64,000 nt of DNA from Candidatus Latescibacterota bacterium (GTDB lineage: Bacteria; Latescibacterota; UBA2968): positions 1 through 64,000 of the forward strand of contig JAJEDY010000018.1 of assembly GCA_022821275.1 (NCBI GenBank). The letters run 5' to 3'. Position 1 is the stretch's first letter, and each line of letters opens with the position of its first letter. Both the position numbers and the translations under genes were made by a program. Below the pieces are notes generated by a model. It was not told where the DNA came from and ran no database searches. It worked only from the letters and a program-made list of their open reading frames with translations. Shown piece by piece: positions 56,359 to 64,000 of this stretch.

Positions 56359-56913
56359 ATGAAACATGTAACAATGGCAGAACTGGAAGCGGGACTAAAA
56401 AATATTCGTCAGTCGCCCACAGATACGGGCGTGCTGGCGTTGATTGTGCGACGACCGCAAGTTGAGGCGCGGGAGGTTCTGGAAGTAGGGGAACTCGATC
56501 TGGTTGAAGGACTCGTGGGCGACAACTGGAAAACACGCGGTAGTTCTCTGACCGCAGATGGGTCGGCTCATCCAGACATGCAACTCAACATCATGAACGC
56601 CCGTGTGATTGCCCTATTGGCATCCCAAAAGGATCGTTGGGCACTGGCGGGAGATCAGTTGTATATGGATCTCGATTTGAGTGCAGAGAATGTGCCACCA
56701 GGTACGCGGCTCAGTCTGGGAAAAGCGGTGATTGAGGTGACAGATCAGCCTCACACCGGCTGTAAAAAATTTGCTGCGCGTTTTGGGTTGGACGCACTGA
56801 AATTTATCAGTTCTCCCGTGGGCAAACAGCTTCAGTTGCGCGGAATCAATGCGAAGGTCATTCGCTCTGGCGCGATACGGATTGGTGATACTGTGGAGAA
56901 AATTACGCTATGA
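56359..56913 (+). CDS. MOSC domain protein
   Basis: A 184-residue protein with a MOSC beta-barrel (molybdenum cofactor sulfurase C-terminal). It contains the characteristic Cys in QPHTGCKKFAARFG, preceded by DLDLSAENVPPGTRLSLGKAVIEV. MOSC proteins carry or transfer sulfur on a Cys and bind molybdenum cofactor in some enzymes. The Met at 56359 follows GAGGACAAG; another in-frame Met lies 12 bases before. Its stop overlaps the rpoN start (ATGA). It splits the common lptB-rpoN neighbour pair. Confidence 0.87.
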   Translation: MKHVTMAELEAGLKNIRQSPTDTGVLALIVRRPQVEAREVLEVGELDLVEGLVGDNWKTRGSSLTADGSAHPDMQLNIMNARVIALLASQKDRWALAGDQLYMDLDLSAENVPPGTRLSLGKAVIEVTDQPHTGCKKFAARFGLDALKFISSPVGKQLQLRGINAKVIRSGAIRIGDTVEKITL

Positions 56914-58397
56914 TTGGGCTTGATCATACACAATCCCAGATGCTCCAGCAAAAACTGGCGCCGCAACTTATCCAATCTTTGCGCCTGCTCCAAATGCCAA
57001 CTCTGGAATTAGCAGAGTTAATTCAACAAGAATTGGAGATCAATCCGCTTCTGGAAATTGAAGAAGACACCTCTCTGGATTTAGAACAAGAAGAGCCCGA
57101 AGCAGAGCCGGATGACGAAACCGAGTACGAAGACCGGGATGAAGCCCCTATAGAAGAGTTGGAATTTGAAGAAGCTAATTTAGACACACTCGATACAGAT
57201 ATATTTGATGAACAAGACTGGGACCACTACTTAAATGAAGCGGGATATGCCAGCCCACGCGAAGAATTTGAATCCATTGAAGACCGGCACAACGATAGAA
57301 CCACTCAAAGAACGCTTCGAGATTCACTTTTAGAACAGGTAGCAGTCACGGACCTTTCACCGGGTGATCGCATCATCGCCGAATACTTAATTTGCAATAT
57401 TGACGAAGATGGGTTTTTGGGATGTTCTACAGGGGAAATAGCTGATGAGATCGGGGTTAATCGCGATAAGGTGGAACGCGTTTTGGACATTATCCAGACA
57501 TTTGACCCGATAGGTGTTGGTGCACGAAACCTTCAAGAGTGCTTGTTGATTCAGTTAAAAGAAAAAAATATAACAAATGGTTTGGTTACAAAGGTGGTAC
57601 GCAGTCACCTCGACGACTGGATCAACCGTCGGTTTAGCCAGATAAGCCTGGCACTCGACACGGATGTTGATGATATACGCTTTGTAGAGGAAATCCTCGC
57701 ATCGCTTAATCCCAAGCCCAATATTGAGCCCGAACCCACATTGAATCTCAATCACGTTATTCCCGACCTCGAAGTCCAAAAGATCGATGACGAATACGTT
57801 GTTTCTCTAACGGATCGCACATTGCCCGAATTGCGTATTAATCCAGTTTATAGCACCTTGCTCGGGCAATCGGATAAATCGGGACGAAATGATCCAAAAT
57901 TGCGAAAGACCAAACAATTTGTCGTTGAAAAACTCAATTCTGCTCGCTGGTTCATCAATGCGATTCACCAAAGACGCACAACCATGTTAAAGGTCATGCG
58001 ATGTATTGTAGAAAATCAGGTTGAATTTTTTGAGCGAGGTCCTGGTTTTCTCAAGCCTATGGTACTTCAAGAAGTAGCAGACAAGGTGCGTATGCACATT
58101 TCGACCATCAGCCGCGTGAGCAATGGCAAATACGTGCAAACACCGCATGGCGTTTATGAGTTGAGATATTTTTTTGATGGCGGATTGCGTCGATGCGATA
58201 ACGTCGATATTTCTGCCAGAAGTGTAAAAGAAAAAATTGCAATGTTCATTCGCGATGAAGACGTACAGAATCCGCTGAGCGATCAACACATATCAGATAT
58301 GCTAAGAGAAGAAGGCATTAATATCGCGCGGCGCACGGTAGCCAAATATCGGGGTCAACTCAATATCAGTTCCGCGCGGCTGCGAAAGGCGCTTTAG
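56910..58397 (+). CDS. rpoN: RNA polymerase sigma-54 factor
   Basis: A 495-residue sigma-54. Region I (QKLAPQLIQSLRLLQMPTLEL) binds activators, region II is acidic (about 45-100, EEDTSLDLEQEEPE), and region III has the core-binding and HTH parts (SRVSNGKYVQTPHG). The RpoN box ARRTVAKYR that contacts the -24 element is complete near the end. A consensus sigma-54 promoter stands at 59478-59493, 1.1 kb downstream. The start overlaps the MOSC gene by 4 bases. Confidence 0.96.
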   Translation: MIGLDHTQSQMLQQKLAPQLIQSLRLLQMPTLELAELIQQELEINPLLEIEEDTSLDLEQEEPEAEPDDETEYEDRDEAPIEELEFEEANLDTLDTDIFDEQDWDHYLNEAGYASPREEFESIEDRHNDRTTQRTLRDSLLEQVAVTDLSPGDRIIAEYLICNIDEDGFLGCSTGEIADEIGVNRDKVERVLDIIQTFDPIGVGARNLQECLLIQLKEKNITNGLVTKVVRSHLDDWINRRFSQISLALDTDVDDIRFVEEILASLNPKPNIEPEPTLNLNHVIPDLEVQKIDDEYVVSLTDRTLPELRINPVYSTLLGQSDKSGRNDPKLRKTKQFVVEKLNSARWFINAIHQRRTTMLKVMRCIVENQVEFFERGPGFLKPMVLQEVADKVRMHISTISRVSNGKYVQTPHGVYELRYFFDGGLRRCDNVDISARSVKEKIAMFIRDEDVQNPLSDQHISDMLREEGINIARRTVAKYRGQLNISSARLRKAL

Positions 58398-58435
58398 AAC
58401 GAATCTACGATAGTAGTTAGGTGGTAGGGCGGGGT

Positions 58436-58467
58436 TCGTCTATTCGTCTATTCGTCTATTCGTCTAT
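58436..58467. repeat. Four perfect TCGTCTAT octamers
   Basis: TCGTCTAT is repeated four times in tandem between rpoN and a minus-strand gene, ending TCGCTTC. The related sequence TTCGTCTATTCGCTC also occurs once at 43904-43918 after the GWxTD gene, so the unit appears to be dispersed at gene ends in this genome. Confidence 0.7.
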
Positions 58468-58472
58468 TCGCT

Positions 58473-59249
58473 TCAGTCTGTCTGCTGAGTGCTGATTTCA
58501 TCTTCTGAGATCTTGTGTACACTTTTGGGATTGAAGGTCTGCTGGGTATTGATGCGAAGTGCAACTTCAATTCGCCCGCCAGTTAGTACAAAAAACTGAA
58601 TCAGAAACCCGCCGCCTTGCATGGTTTCAACCTGGTAAGCGTCGGTGTCTAATCCGTCGAGCAATTGGGGAAGGGTGGTTTCAAATCGGGAGTGTTGTGT
58701 AATATTGGGAGGCAACGCCATAATCAGGGTTCCCGGTTCCGTATTGAGATAGCCTCCGATGCGCTGTCGCGTGCTAACCATGTAAGAAATAATCCTGCAG
58801 GCATAATCGAATTCATCGCCGCCATTTCGATCTGGTGGCACGATGCCCCAGGTCAGGTGGTGGATAAAGGGATTGCCGTATCCCTGCCCGAGCATCTGAT
58901 CAAGCGCGGGTTGGTCAACGGGATGAACCACTGCGACATAGTGGAACCAGCCGCGTGCAAGAGCAGGATGCCCGAACGGCAAGCCCGATGGCACATTGAT
59001 ATAATCCTGTTCATCGACAGGAGAGGGATAGCACCTGGTGTCCCAGCCCGCAATATAACCCATTGTTTTTAGAGGTCCCGCTACGAGGCACGGAGGATCT
59101 GTAAAGATCGCCGCGTGATCCATGTTGGGATACAGTTTGACGCCAGCATCAGAAATTTTTTCGGCGACCAGCAAGGCTTCTTCAAAGCGTTCAGGCGCAT
59201 TCTCGATTTGGAGAACTGCGTGAAAGTCTTCGGGTAATCTACAGTCCAT
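58473..59249 (-). CDS. Unknown protein, possibly VOC-like
   Basis: A 258-residue cytoplasmic protein from the Met of MDCRLPEDFHAVLQ, with AGGAGG 9 bases upstream; an open frame further up lacks a ribosome site. It has VAEKISDAGVKLYPNMDHAAI, a His-rich run FHYVAVVHPVDQPAL then NPFIHHLTWGI, and GRIEVALRINTQQTF near the end. The paired strand-His patterns recall vicinal-oxygen-chelate (glyoxalase) proteins, but I cannot assign a family. It is a single gene between rpoN and the sigma-54 promoter. Confidence 0.6.
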   Translation of the reverse strand: MDCRLPEDFHAVLQIENAPERFEEALLVAEKISDAGVKLYPNMDHAAIFTDPPCLVAGPLKTMGYIAGWDTRCYPSPVDEQDYINVPSGLPFGHPALARGWFHYVAVVHPVDQPALDQMLGQGYGNPFIHHLTWGIVPPDRNGGDEFDYACRIISYMVSTRQRIGGYLNTEPGTLIMALPPNITQHSRFETTLPQLLDGLDTDAYQVETMQGGGFLIQFFVLTGGRIEVALRINTQQTFNPKSVHKISEDEISTQQTD

Positions 59250-59477
59250 AGTCTCATCCTCCTGTTGGTTAGGCGATGTAATCAATAACACGTTTTTTCC
59301 ATATACGTCAAGCATAAATGAATCCCGGTCACTTTGGTGGCCGGTTTTTTTTTGAAAAATTTGATTCACCCATTGCTGAAAAATTGAACAATTCGTTCCC
59401 CAATGCTATTTCGTTATACAGACCTCCAGGAACGTAACTCACTGTTTTAAAGACTCTTGCGATATTTTTCTCAATTC

Positions 59478-59493
59478 TGGCACGCGATTTGCA
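59478..59493 (+). promoter_or_regulatory. Consensus sigma-54 (-24/-12) promoter
   Basis: The sequence TGGCACGCGATTTGCA fits TGGCACG-N4-TTGCW exactly, with 10 bases between the GG (-24) and GC (-12) pairs. A start of transcription about 12 bases after GC would fall near 59504, which supports 59530 rather than 59500 as the coding start of the downstream gene. rpoN itself is 1.1 kb upstream. Confidence 0.8.
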
Positions 59494-59529
59494 AATGTCA
59501 TGATCAAAAAAACATTGCGAGAGGTCAAT

Positions 59530-62500
59530 ATGATGAGATACTGGATTATCGCTGTGATGTTGGGAGTGCTTCTGGAACCCGCTGAAGCGGCTGTCGTGAT
59601 CAACGAGGTCCTTGCAGATCCTCCATCGGGAAATAGAGGTGATGCCAATAGAGATGGAACTCGCCACAATAATGCGGACGAATTTGTAGAAATACTGAAT
59701 ACTGGATCGGATACTATTGCGATAGGTGGATGGCAATTGTCAGACCGCAAACCCGGATCAAAAGGGCCGTACACTTTTCCCCCAGACATCAAAATTGCTC
59801 CGGGTGAATACATCGTTCTTTTTGGCGGTGGAGATGAGGTAAAAATTAAAGCTGAATTTGAGGGCCAGGTCTTTGTCGATGATGGCAGTATCGGTGGAGG
59901 ATTGAGCAATTCGGGAGACGCAGTGTTTTTGATCGATCCGACTGCAAACGATACAATTACAAGCGCAGAATGGGGAAAAGAGGGAGGTAAGGATCAATCT
60001 CTGGTGCGGTATCCCGAAGGAACTGGCAGGTGGGTATTGCACAGTGCCTCCCCTGGCAAAGGGGTGTTTTCGCCGGGCAAACCGCGGTCGCTTTTTGATA
60101 AGCTCGAGTCTCTGCCCGAATATTTGGACCTGATAGAAGGAGAATCCATTTCGCTGATCCCTGCGATCTATAGCTACGAGACTGGGGAAACAAGGCGGAT
60201 AGAGGATGAGGTTTTATGGGTATCGTGGGATACCACTATCGCGAGGATCGAACAGGGCGAGAAGGTGGTTGCAGTGCGTCCAGGTGAGACAGAAGTCGGA
60301 TTTTTCTGGCGGGGTCGAGAAAGTCTTCACACACATCTAAGGGTATTGGAAAAGGAAAAACCGGCATTGGTGATCTCAGAGGTGTATCCCAATCCCGCCT
60401 GGAGCGATGCAGGTGATACCAATGGCGACGGGGTGCGACACACCTATCAGGATGAGTTTGTTGAAATAGCGAACCAGAGCGAGCATCCCATTGACATTAG
60501 TGGCTATTTCCTCGGCGATGACGATGCCTCAGTAGATCGCCTATTTCGATTTCCCGACAACACAGTGCTCGATACGCAAGCAGTCGCTGTACTTTTTGGA
60601 GGAGGGGAAATACCGGTTAGTAGCAGGGTTTTTGCCGATGACGGTCGTATTGGCGACGGCCTGTCCAATTGGAGCGATACCGTGCAATTATTGGCACCCG
60701 ATAGCAGCACAGTAGTCGCCTCAATGGTCTATGAGCGCTCTACCAGAGGCGTATCCTTTGCCAGAGATGACGATGGCAATTATCTGTTACACAATCAGAT
60801 ATACGAAGATGAGCCTGCTTCTATCGGACGCTTAAAACCTGGAGATGATCCGATTGAGCCTGAAGGATTGACCGATACATTGACTGTTCCGGATGGTATC
60901 GTATTTTCCGAAATCCTGATGCTACCCGAACAGGTGGATGCCAATAACGATGGCATTGTCGATCAGCATGCAGATGCTTTTGTCGAATTGACCAATATTG
61001 GTGTTGATACCCTCGACTTGAGCGGATGGCTACTCGGCGATGACGATATCATTGTCTCTAAGTTTTTCTCTTTTCCCGATAATGTCTTGCTCTTACCCGG
61101 TGGTTATGTCACCATTTTTGGCGGAGGAACGCCCCTGGGCATCTCTGGCACTGTCTTATCCGCCGAGGGACGCATTGGAAATGGACTCAGTAGCGGTGGC
61201 GATGTCGTCCACCTGATCATGTCCGATGGTAAGACCGTGGCGCGGTCTATGCGCGTACCAAAAGCTACACCAGACGTTTCATGGCTGTTTTCGTCCGATG
61301 AGCCTCCAGAGTTACATCCCAAAATCCCCGGCAGGCACGCGATGTCGCCCGGCACATCATCGGACGGACAAAAAGGGCCTTCCATAGATACAGCAAACCG
61401 AGATACACGCGACACACAACCTCCCAAAGACCTGGTGATCTCTGAAGTCTATCCCAATCCCGCCGCAGGCGATGCAGGCGATACCAATGGCGATGGGGGG
61501 CGACACACCTACCAGGATGAGTTTGTCGAGATAGCGAATTTGGGCGTGCATTCTATCGATATTGGTGGCTATTTTCTCGGTGATGACGATGTACCTGTGG
61601 AAAAACTTTTTCGATTCCCCGATAGCACAGTGCTCGATACGCAAGCAGCCGTAGTGCTCTTTGGTGGGGGGGATATGCCAGTTAGCGAGCGAATATTTGC
61701 CGATGACGGTCGCATTGGTGATGGCCTGTCCAATGGCGGTGATACTGTGCAGTTACTGGCACCAGATGGAAGTACAGTGGTCTCTAAAATGACGTATGAG
61801 AACGCGCGACAGGGCATATCCTTTGCGAGAGACGATAACGGCAATTATCTATTACACAATGAGATATACGAAGGGGAATCTATCTCTATCGGACGCTTAG
61901 GGCATGGAGATGATGCAATTGACCCCAAAGGATTGACAGTCCCCAACGGTCTGGTATTTTCCGAAATCCTGATGTTACCCGAACAGGTGGATGCCAATAA
62001 CGATGGAATTGTCGATAAGCATACAGACGCTTTTGTCGAATTGACCAATATCGGTGTCGATACCCTCGACTTGAGCGGGTGGCTACTCGGCGATGACGAT
62101 ATCATTGTCTCCCGATTCTTTCCCTTTCCCGATGATGTCTTGCTCGTGCCCGGTGGTTATGTCACCATTTTTGGCGGAGGAATACCCGTGGGCATTCCAG
62201 GTACTGTCTTATCTGCTGAGGGACGCATTGGAAATGGACTGAGTAGCGGTGGCGATGTCGTCCACCTGATCATGCCCAATGGTAAGACCGTGGCGCGGTC
62301 TGTGCGCGTGCCAAAAGCCATACCAGACGTTTCATGGCTGTTGTCGCCCAATGAGCCTCCACAGTTACATCCCAAAATCCCCGGTAGGCACGCGATGTCG
62401 CCTGGCACATCATCAATTTTGGAGGTGCAAGCAGACACTCTGGTTGGGGCGGAAAAACCCATTGTTTTTGATGATGGAGGCAAGGAAATAGAGTGGGGCA

Positions 62501-62760
62501 TTTACCCGGCACCCAATCCTTTTAATACTGCAACTGTGTTGGGTTTTTATACTGCAGGAGGCCCTGTTGATGTGACCATATATAATATCCTGGGACAACC
62601 TATCAGACGATTGGTTCAACAGCATTTGCCAGCCGGATATTATCGGCATATATGGGATGGTAAAAATGACTCTGGAGTATCTGTGAGTTCTGGAATTTAT
62701 ATCGTCCTTCTCAAAGACAAAGAAGCGACATTTACACAGCGCGTCGCGCTCTTGAAGTGA
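59530..62760 (+). CDS. Large secreted protein with five lamin-tail domains and an FlgD/T9SS-like C-terminus
   Basis: A 1076-residue exported protein: signal peptide (cut near AEA) and five lamin-tail-like (LTD) units with the pattern I-S-E-V-x-x-N-P, DEFVEI, GGYFLGDDD and VVLFGGG. Each unit has an embedded D-x-N-x-D-G calcium-type loop (GDANRDGTRHN, GDTNGDGVRHT, VDANNDGIVDQ, GDTNGDGGRHT, VDANNDGIVDK). Units 2-3 and 4-5 are near-copies. A short Ig-like spacer lies at about 200-270. The last 90 residues (YPAPNPFNTATVLGFYT through SGIYIVLLK) match FlgD-Ig/type A sorting domains used for secretion. The start at 59530 has GAGAGG upstream. Controlled by the sigma-54 promoter. Confidence 0.82.
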   Translation: MMRYWIIAVMLGVLLEPAEAAVVINEVLADPPSGNRGDANRDGTRHNNADEFVEILNTGSDTIAIGGWQLSDRKPGSKGPYTFPPDIKIAPGEYIVLFGGGDEVKIKAEFEGQVFVDDGSIGGGLSNSGDAVFLIDPTANDTITSAEWGKEGGKDQSLVRYPEGTGRWVLHSASPGKGVFSPGKPRSLFDKLESLPEYLDLIEGESISLIPAIYSYETGETRRIEDEVLWVSWDTTIARIEQGEKVVAVRPGETEVGFFWRGRESLHTHLRVLEKEKPALVISEVYPNPAWSDAGDTNGDGVRHTYQDEFVEIANQSEHPIDISGYFLGDDDASVDRLFRFPDNTVLDTQAVAVLFGGGEIPVSSRVFADDGRIGDGLSNWSDTVQLLAPDSSTVVASMVYERSTRGVSFARDDDGNYLLHNQIYEDEPASIGRLKPGDDPIEPEGLTDTLTVPDGIVFSEILMLPEQVDANNDGIVDQHADAFVELTNIGVDTLDLSGWLLGDDDIIVSKFFSFPDNVLLLPGGYVTIFGGGTPLGISGTVLSAEGRIGNGLSSGGDVVHLIMSDGKTVARSMRVPKATPDVSWLFSSDEPPELHPKIPGRHAMSPGTSSDGQKGPSIDTANRDTRDTQPPKDLVISEVYPNPAAGDAGDTNGDGGRHTYQDEFVEIANLGVHSIDIGGYFLGDDDVPVEKLFRFPDSTVLDTQAAVVLFGGGDMPVSERIFADDGRIGDGLSNGGDTVQLLAPDGSTVVSKMTYENARQGISFARDDNGNYLLHNEIYEGESISIGRLGHGDDAIDPKGLTVPNGLVFSEILMLPEQVDANNDGIVDKHTDAFVELTNIGVDTLDLSGWLLGDDDIIVSRFFPFPDDVLLVPGGYVTIFGGGIPVGIPGTVLSAEGRIGNGLSSGGDVVHLIMPNGKTVARSVRVPKAIPDVSWLLSPNEPPQLHPKIPGRHAMSPGTSSILEVQADTLVGAEKPIVFDDGGKEIEWGIYPAPNPFNTATVLGFYTAGGPVDVTIYNILGQPIRRLVQQHLPAGYYRHIWDGKNDSGVSVSSGIYIVLLKDKEATFTQRVALLK
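60368..62414 (+). repeat. About 1-kb internal tandem duplication in the lamin-tail gene
   Basis: Nucleotides 60368-61362 and 61434-62414 align with long runs of identity and encode LTD units 2-3 and 4-5. The right edge of each copy is AGGCACGCGATGTCGCC. The 71-base spacer between them codes for a polar linker. This suggests a recent duplication of a two-domain block. Confidence 0.75.
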
Positions 62761-62810
62761 GACTTATTCTACATCTTACCTTTTACCCTACAGAAGGGAG
62801 GTGAAACAGG

Positions 62811-63092
62811 ATGGCACAACCCGAAATCACATTTCGTCATGGTCTATGTAGTGCTTCGATTTTTGAAAATGAATACAAGCGCGGTGAAGAATCTTTCACT
62901 GTACGCACGGTTTCATTTCAGCGAAGTTATTTGGACAAAGAAGGGAATTGGCAAACCACCAATAGCTTGAAGGTGAACGACATTCCCAAAGCCGTATTGG
63001 TGTTGAATAAAGCGTATGAGTTTTTGACATCAAACGGTCAGACTGATGCAGACGCAGACGATGCGGCTGCAATAACAGATGGACAGACTTGA
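62811..63092 (+). CDS. Small conserved protein of unknown function
   Basis: A 93-residue protein with an excellent AGGGAGGTGA ribosome site. The sequence (RHGLCSASIFENEY, then VRTVSFQRSYLDKEGNWQTT and KVNDIPKAVLVLNKAYEFL) follows a plan found in a widespread family of small proteins with the same QRSYKD-like motif, sometimes near mobile elements; its function is not established. The acidic low-complexity tail (DADADDAAA) is extra. It follows the lamin-tail gene and ends at a hairpin terminator. Confidence 0.7.
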   Translation: MAQPEITFRHGLCSASIFENEYKRGEESFTVRTVSFQRSYLDKEGNWQTTNSLKVNDIPKAVLVLNKAYEFLTSNGQTDADADDAAAITDGQT

Positions 63093-63157
63093 GGAATTGT
63101 TTGTCACCGGCTCGCTGTACAGTCCTGATAGAATTGAGTTTCAGCCTGGTGATAAAG

Positions 63158-63192
63158 AAAAAAAGGTTCAGCTATTAGCTGGACCTTTTTTG
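63158..63192 (+). terminator. Intrinsic terminator
   Basis: AAAAAGGTTCAGC pairs with GCTGGACCTTTTT (one mismatch-type pair) around TATTA and runs into TTTTTTGTG. It closes the small gene at 62811; the A tract on the other side also allows use from the minus strand after the IHF gene. Confidence 0.8.
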
Positions 63193-63263
63193 TGTACCGA
63201 TTGTGACAAAAACGTTTGCATATTGTGACTTATTCCATTTCCAGAAATATAATTAAACAACAT

Positions 63264-63560
63264 CTATACATCCAAAGGCTCGTGCAATGCTTTCTTGATC
63301 AGAACACCAGCTTTGAAATAGCTCTTTCGCCGCGCAGGAACATAAACAATCTCGCCTGTGCGGGGATTGCGTGCAGCGGGTTTCGGTCTGGTCGGCTTGA
63401 TGCCCAGCACACCAAACCCCCTGATTTCGATTCGATCACCGGCGATCAGGTTTTCGCGCATCGTGTTAAATAGTGTATTTACAATCTCATAAGCGAGTTG
63501 CTTTTTGATTCCCAAACGATCAGAAATTTTTAACGCGATGTCTTTTTTTGTCATTGTCAT
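63264..63560 (-). CDS. HU/IHF family DNA-bending protein
   Basis: A 98-residue nucleoid protein that bends DNA. The start at 63560 has GGGAGGA 5 bases upstream. The family signature GDRIEIRGFGVLGIKPTRP and the arm RNPRTGEIVYVPA are complete; the RxP-type RPKPAARNP is closer to IHF than to HU. IHF assists sigma-54 activation by looping, so it may have a link to rpoN and the 59478 promoter. A single gene. Confidence 0.92.
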   Translation of the reverse strand: MTMTKKDIALKISDRLGIKKQLAYEIVNTLFNTMRENLIAGDRIEIRGFGVLGIKPTRPKPAARNPRTGEIVYVPARRKSYFKAGVLIKKALHEPLDV

Positions 63561-63713
63561 TCGGTCCTCCCATCTCACATACATTCTCGAGGCATTGGCT
63601 AATATAGCCCTAAACATCTAAGATGCAAGACAAAAATGATCGTAATACCAAATTGAAAAATTGCTTTTGCTCTATATGTCGCTTATTTTAACATCGTTAG
63701 CGAGGATAAATCT

Positions 63714-64000
63714 ATGCGGCGGGCAAAACCAGAAACCAGCGTAATACACCGCGTCACGCGATATGATGGCTCTATTGGCAAATCCGCGGATGATGTGCTG
63801 GTCGTAGAGGAACCACTTGAAATTCGCGTTGCAGGAGAATCCGTTGCCGTGACCATGCGAACGCCGGGAGATGACCGCGCCCTTGCGCTGGGATTTTTGT
63901 ATGGCGAGGGCATCATTCGCGAAATTGGCGATGTCGGACGTGCGGAACACTGTGGACGCCCGGGAACTCCTGAGTATGGAAATGTTATTGATGTTCTTCC
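63714..64000 (+). CDS. fdhD: FdhD, formate dehydrogenase sulfurtransferase (N-terminal part)
   Basis: The window cuts this gene after 95 codons. From the ATG at 63714 (GAGGATAA upstream) the frame reads [42 protein letters not shown], with long identity to the FdhD family: EEPLEI, MRTPGDD and [10 protein letters not shown]. FdhD passes sulfur from IscS to the molybdenum cofactor of formate dehydrogenase. The C-x-x-C site lies beyond the window edge. mobA in this window fits the same pathway. Evidence is by eye from a partial sequence. Confidence 0.85.
   Translation, partial: MRRAKPETSVIHRVTRYDGSIGKSADDVLVVEEPLEIRVAGESVAVTMRTPGDDRALALGFLYGEGIIREIGDVGRAEHCGRPGTPEYGNVIDVL

Noticed and set aside
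58436-58467. CRISPR-like array
   Set aside because: The octamers are directly adjacent with no spacers, and no cas genes are in the window.

Overview
The window reads as chromosomal DNA of a Gram-negative-type bacterium from a poorly cultured lineage, most likely in or near the FCB group (a Latescibacterota- or Poribacteria-like genome is my best guess; this is inference from gene content, not a phylogeny). Supporting signs are a lipopolysaccharide export operon, tandem TonB-dependent receptors with a TonB gene, a GWxTD/TPR envelope protein, Gld-type ABC transporter genes, a multi-domain lamin-tail protein with an FlgD/T9SS-like C-terminus, and PhyH dioxygenases next to a sulfatase.

Layout. 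1-97 is a palindromic dispersed-type repeat. 150-4762 (minus) is a gldA-gldF-gldG-like operon with an internally duplicated GldG. 4933-5889 is a BrkB/YihY membrane protein. 5946-11509 (minus) holds two paralogous TonB-dependent receptors, each with its own terminator. 11777-17819 (plus) runs from a small unknown gene through mobA and pterin dehydratase to a tightly packed GH88-DUF547-PGI-ArsS run. 17900-21433 (minus) is an aminotransferase plus a DUF255-DsbD_N fusion. 21566-24957 is a GlcD-GlcF fusion and apt.

A tRNA-Arg(CCT) gene at 24973-25045 is followed by accessory DNA that ends at 32462-32486 in a 25-bp partial copy (24/25) of the tRNA 3' end. The roughly 7.4 kb between is best explained as an integrated island. 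It carries decayed toxin-antitoxin genes, a HigBA-like pair, and a cassette of PhyH dioxygenase, sulfatase, TPP-dependent lyase-like enzyme and second PhyH dioxygenase. The PhyH/TPP-lyase pairing resembles the two core steps of alpha-oxidation. A truncated sigma-54 activator and about 450 bp of decayed DNA lie just beyond the repeat.

33636-43900 contains an SDR, a CYTH-CHAD-ParA operon (possible polyphosphate-granule handling), tonB on the minus strand, and an envelope operon (lipoprotein, DUF5683-like, GWxTD). 43982-48136 is a housekeeping run: two small genes, ruvX, mltG, pcrA. 48193-51466 is a likely defence or toxin module of an unknown protein, a PIN nuclease and a DUF262 (GmrSD-like) gene that has lost its HNH segment through a deletion at a short repeat. 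51598-58397 is gatC, pyrG, lptC, lptA, lptB, a MOSC gene and rpoN. 59478-62760 is a large lamin-tail secreted protein preceded by a consensus sigma-54 promoter. The window ends with a small conserved gene, an IHF/HU gene and the start of fdhD. mobA and fdhD both point to use of molybdoenzymes.
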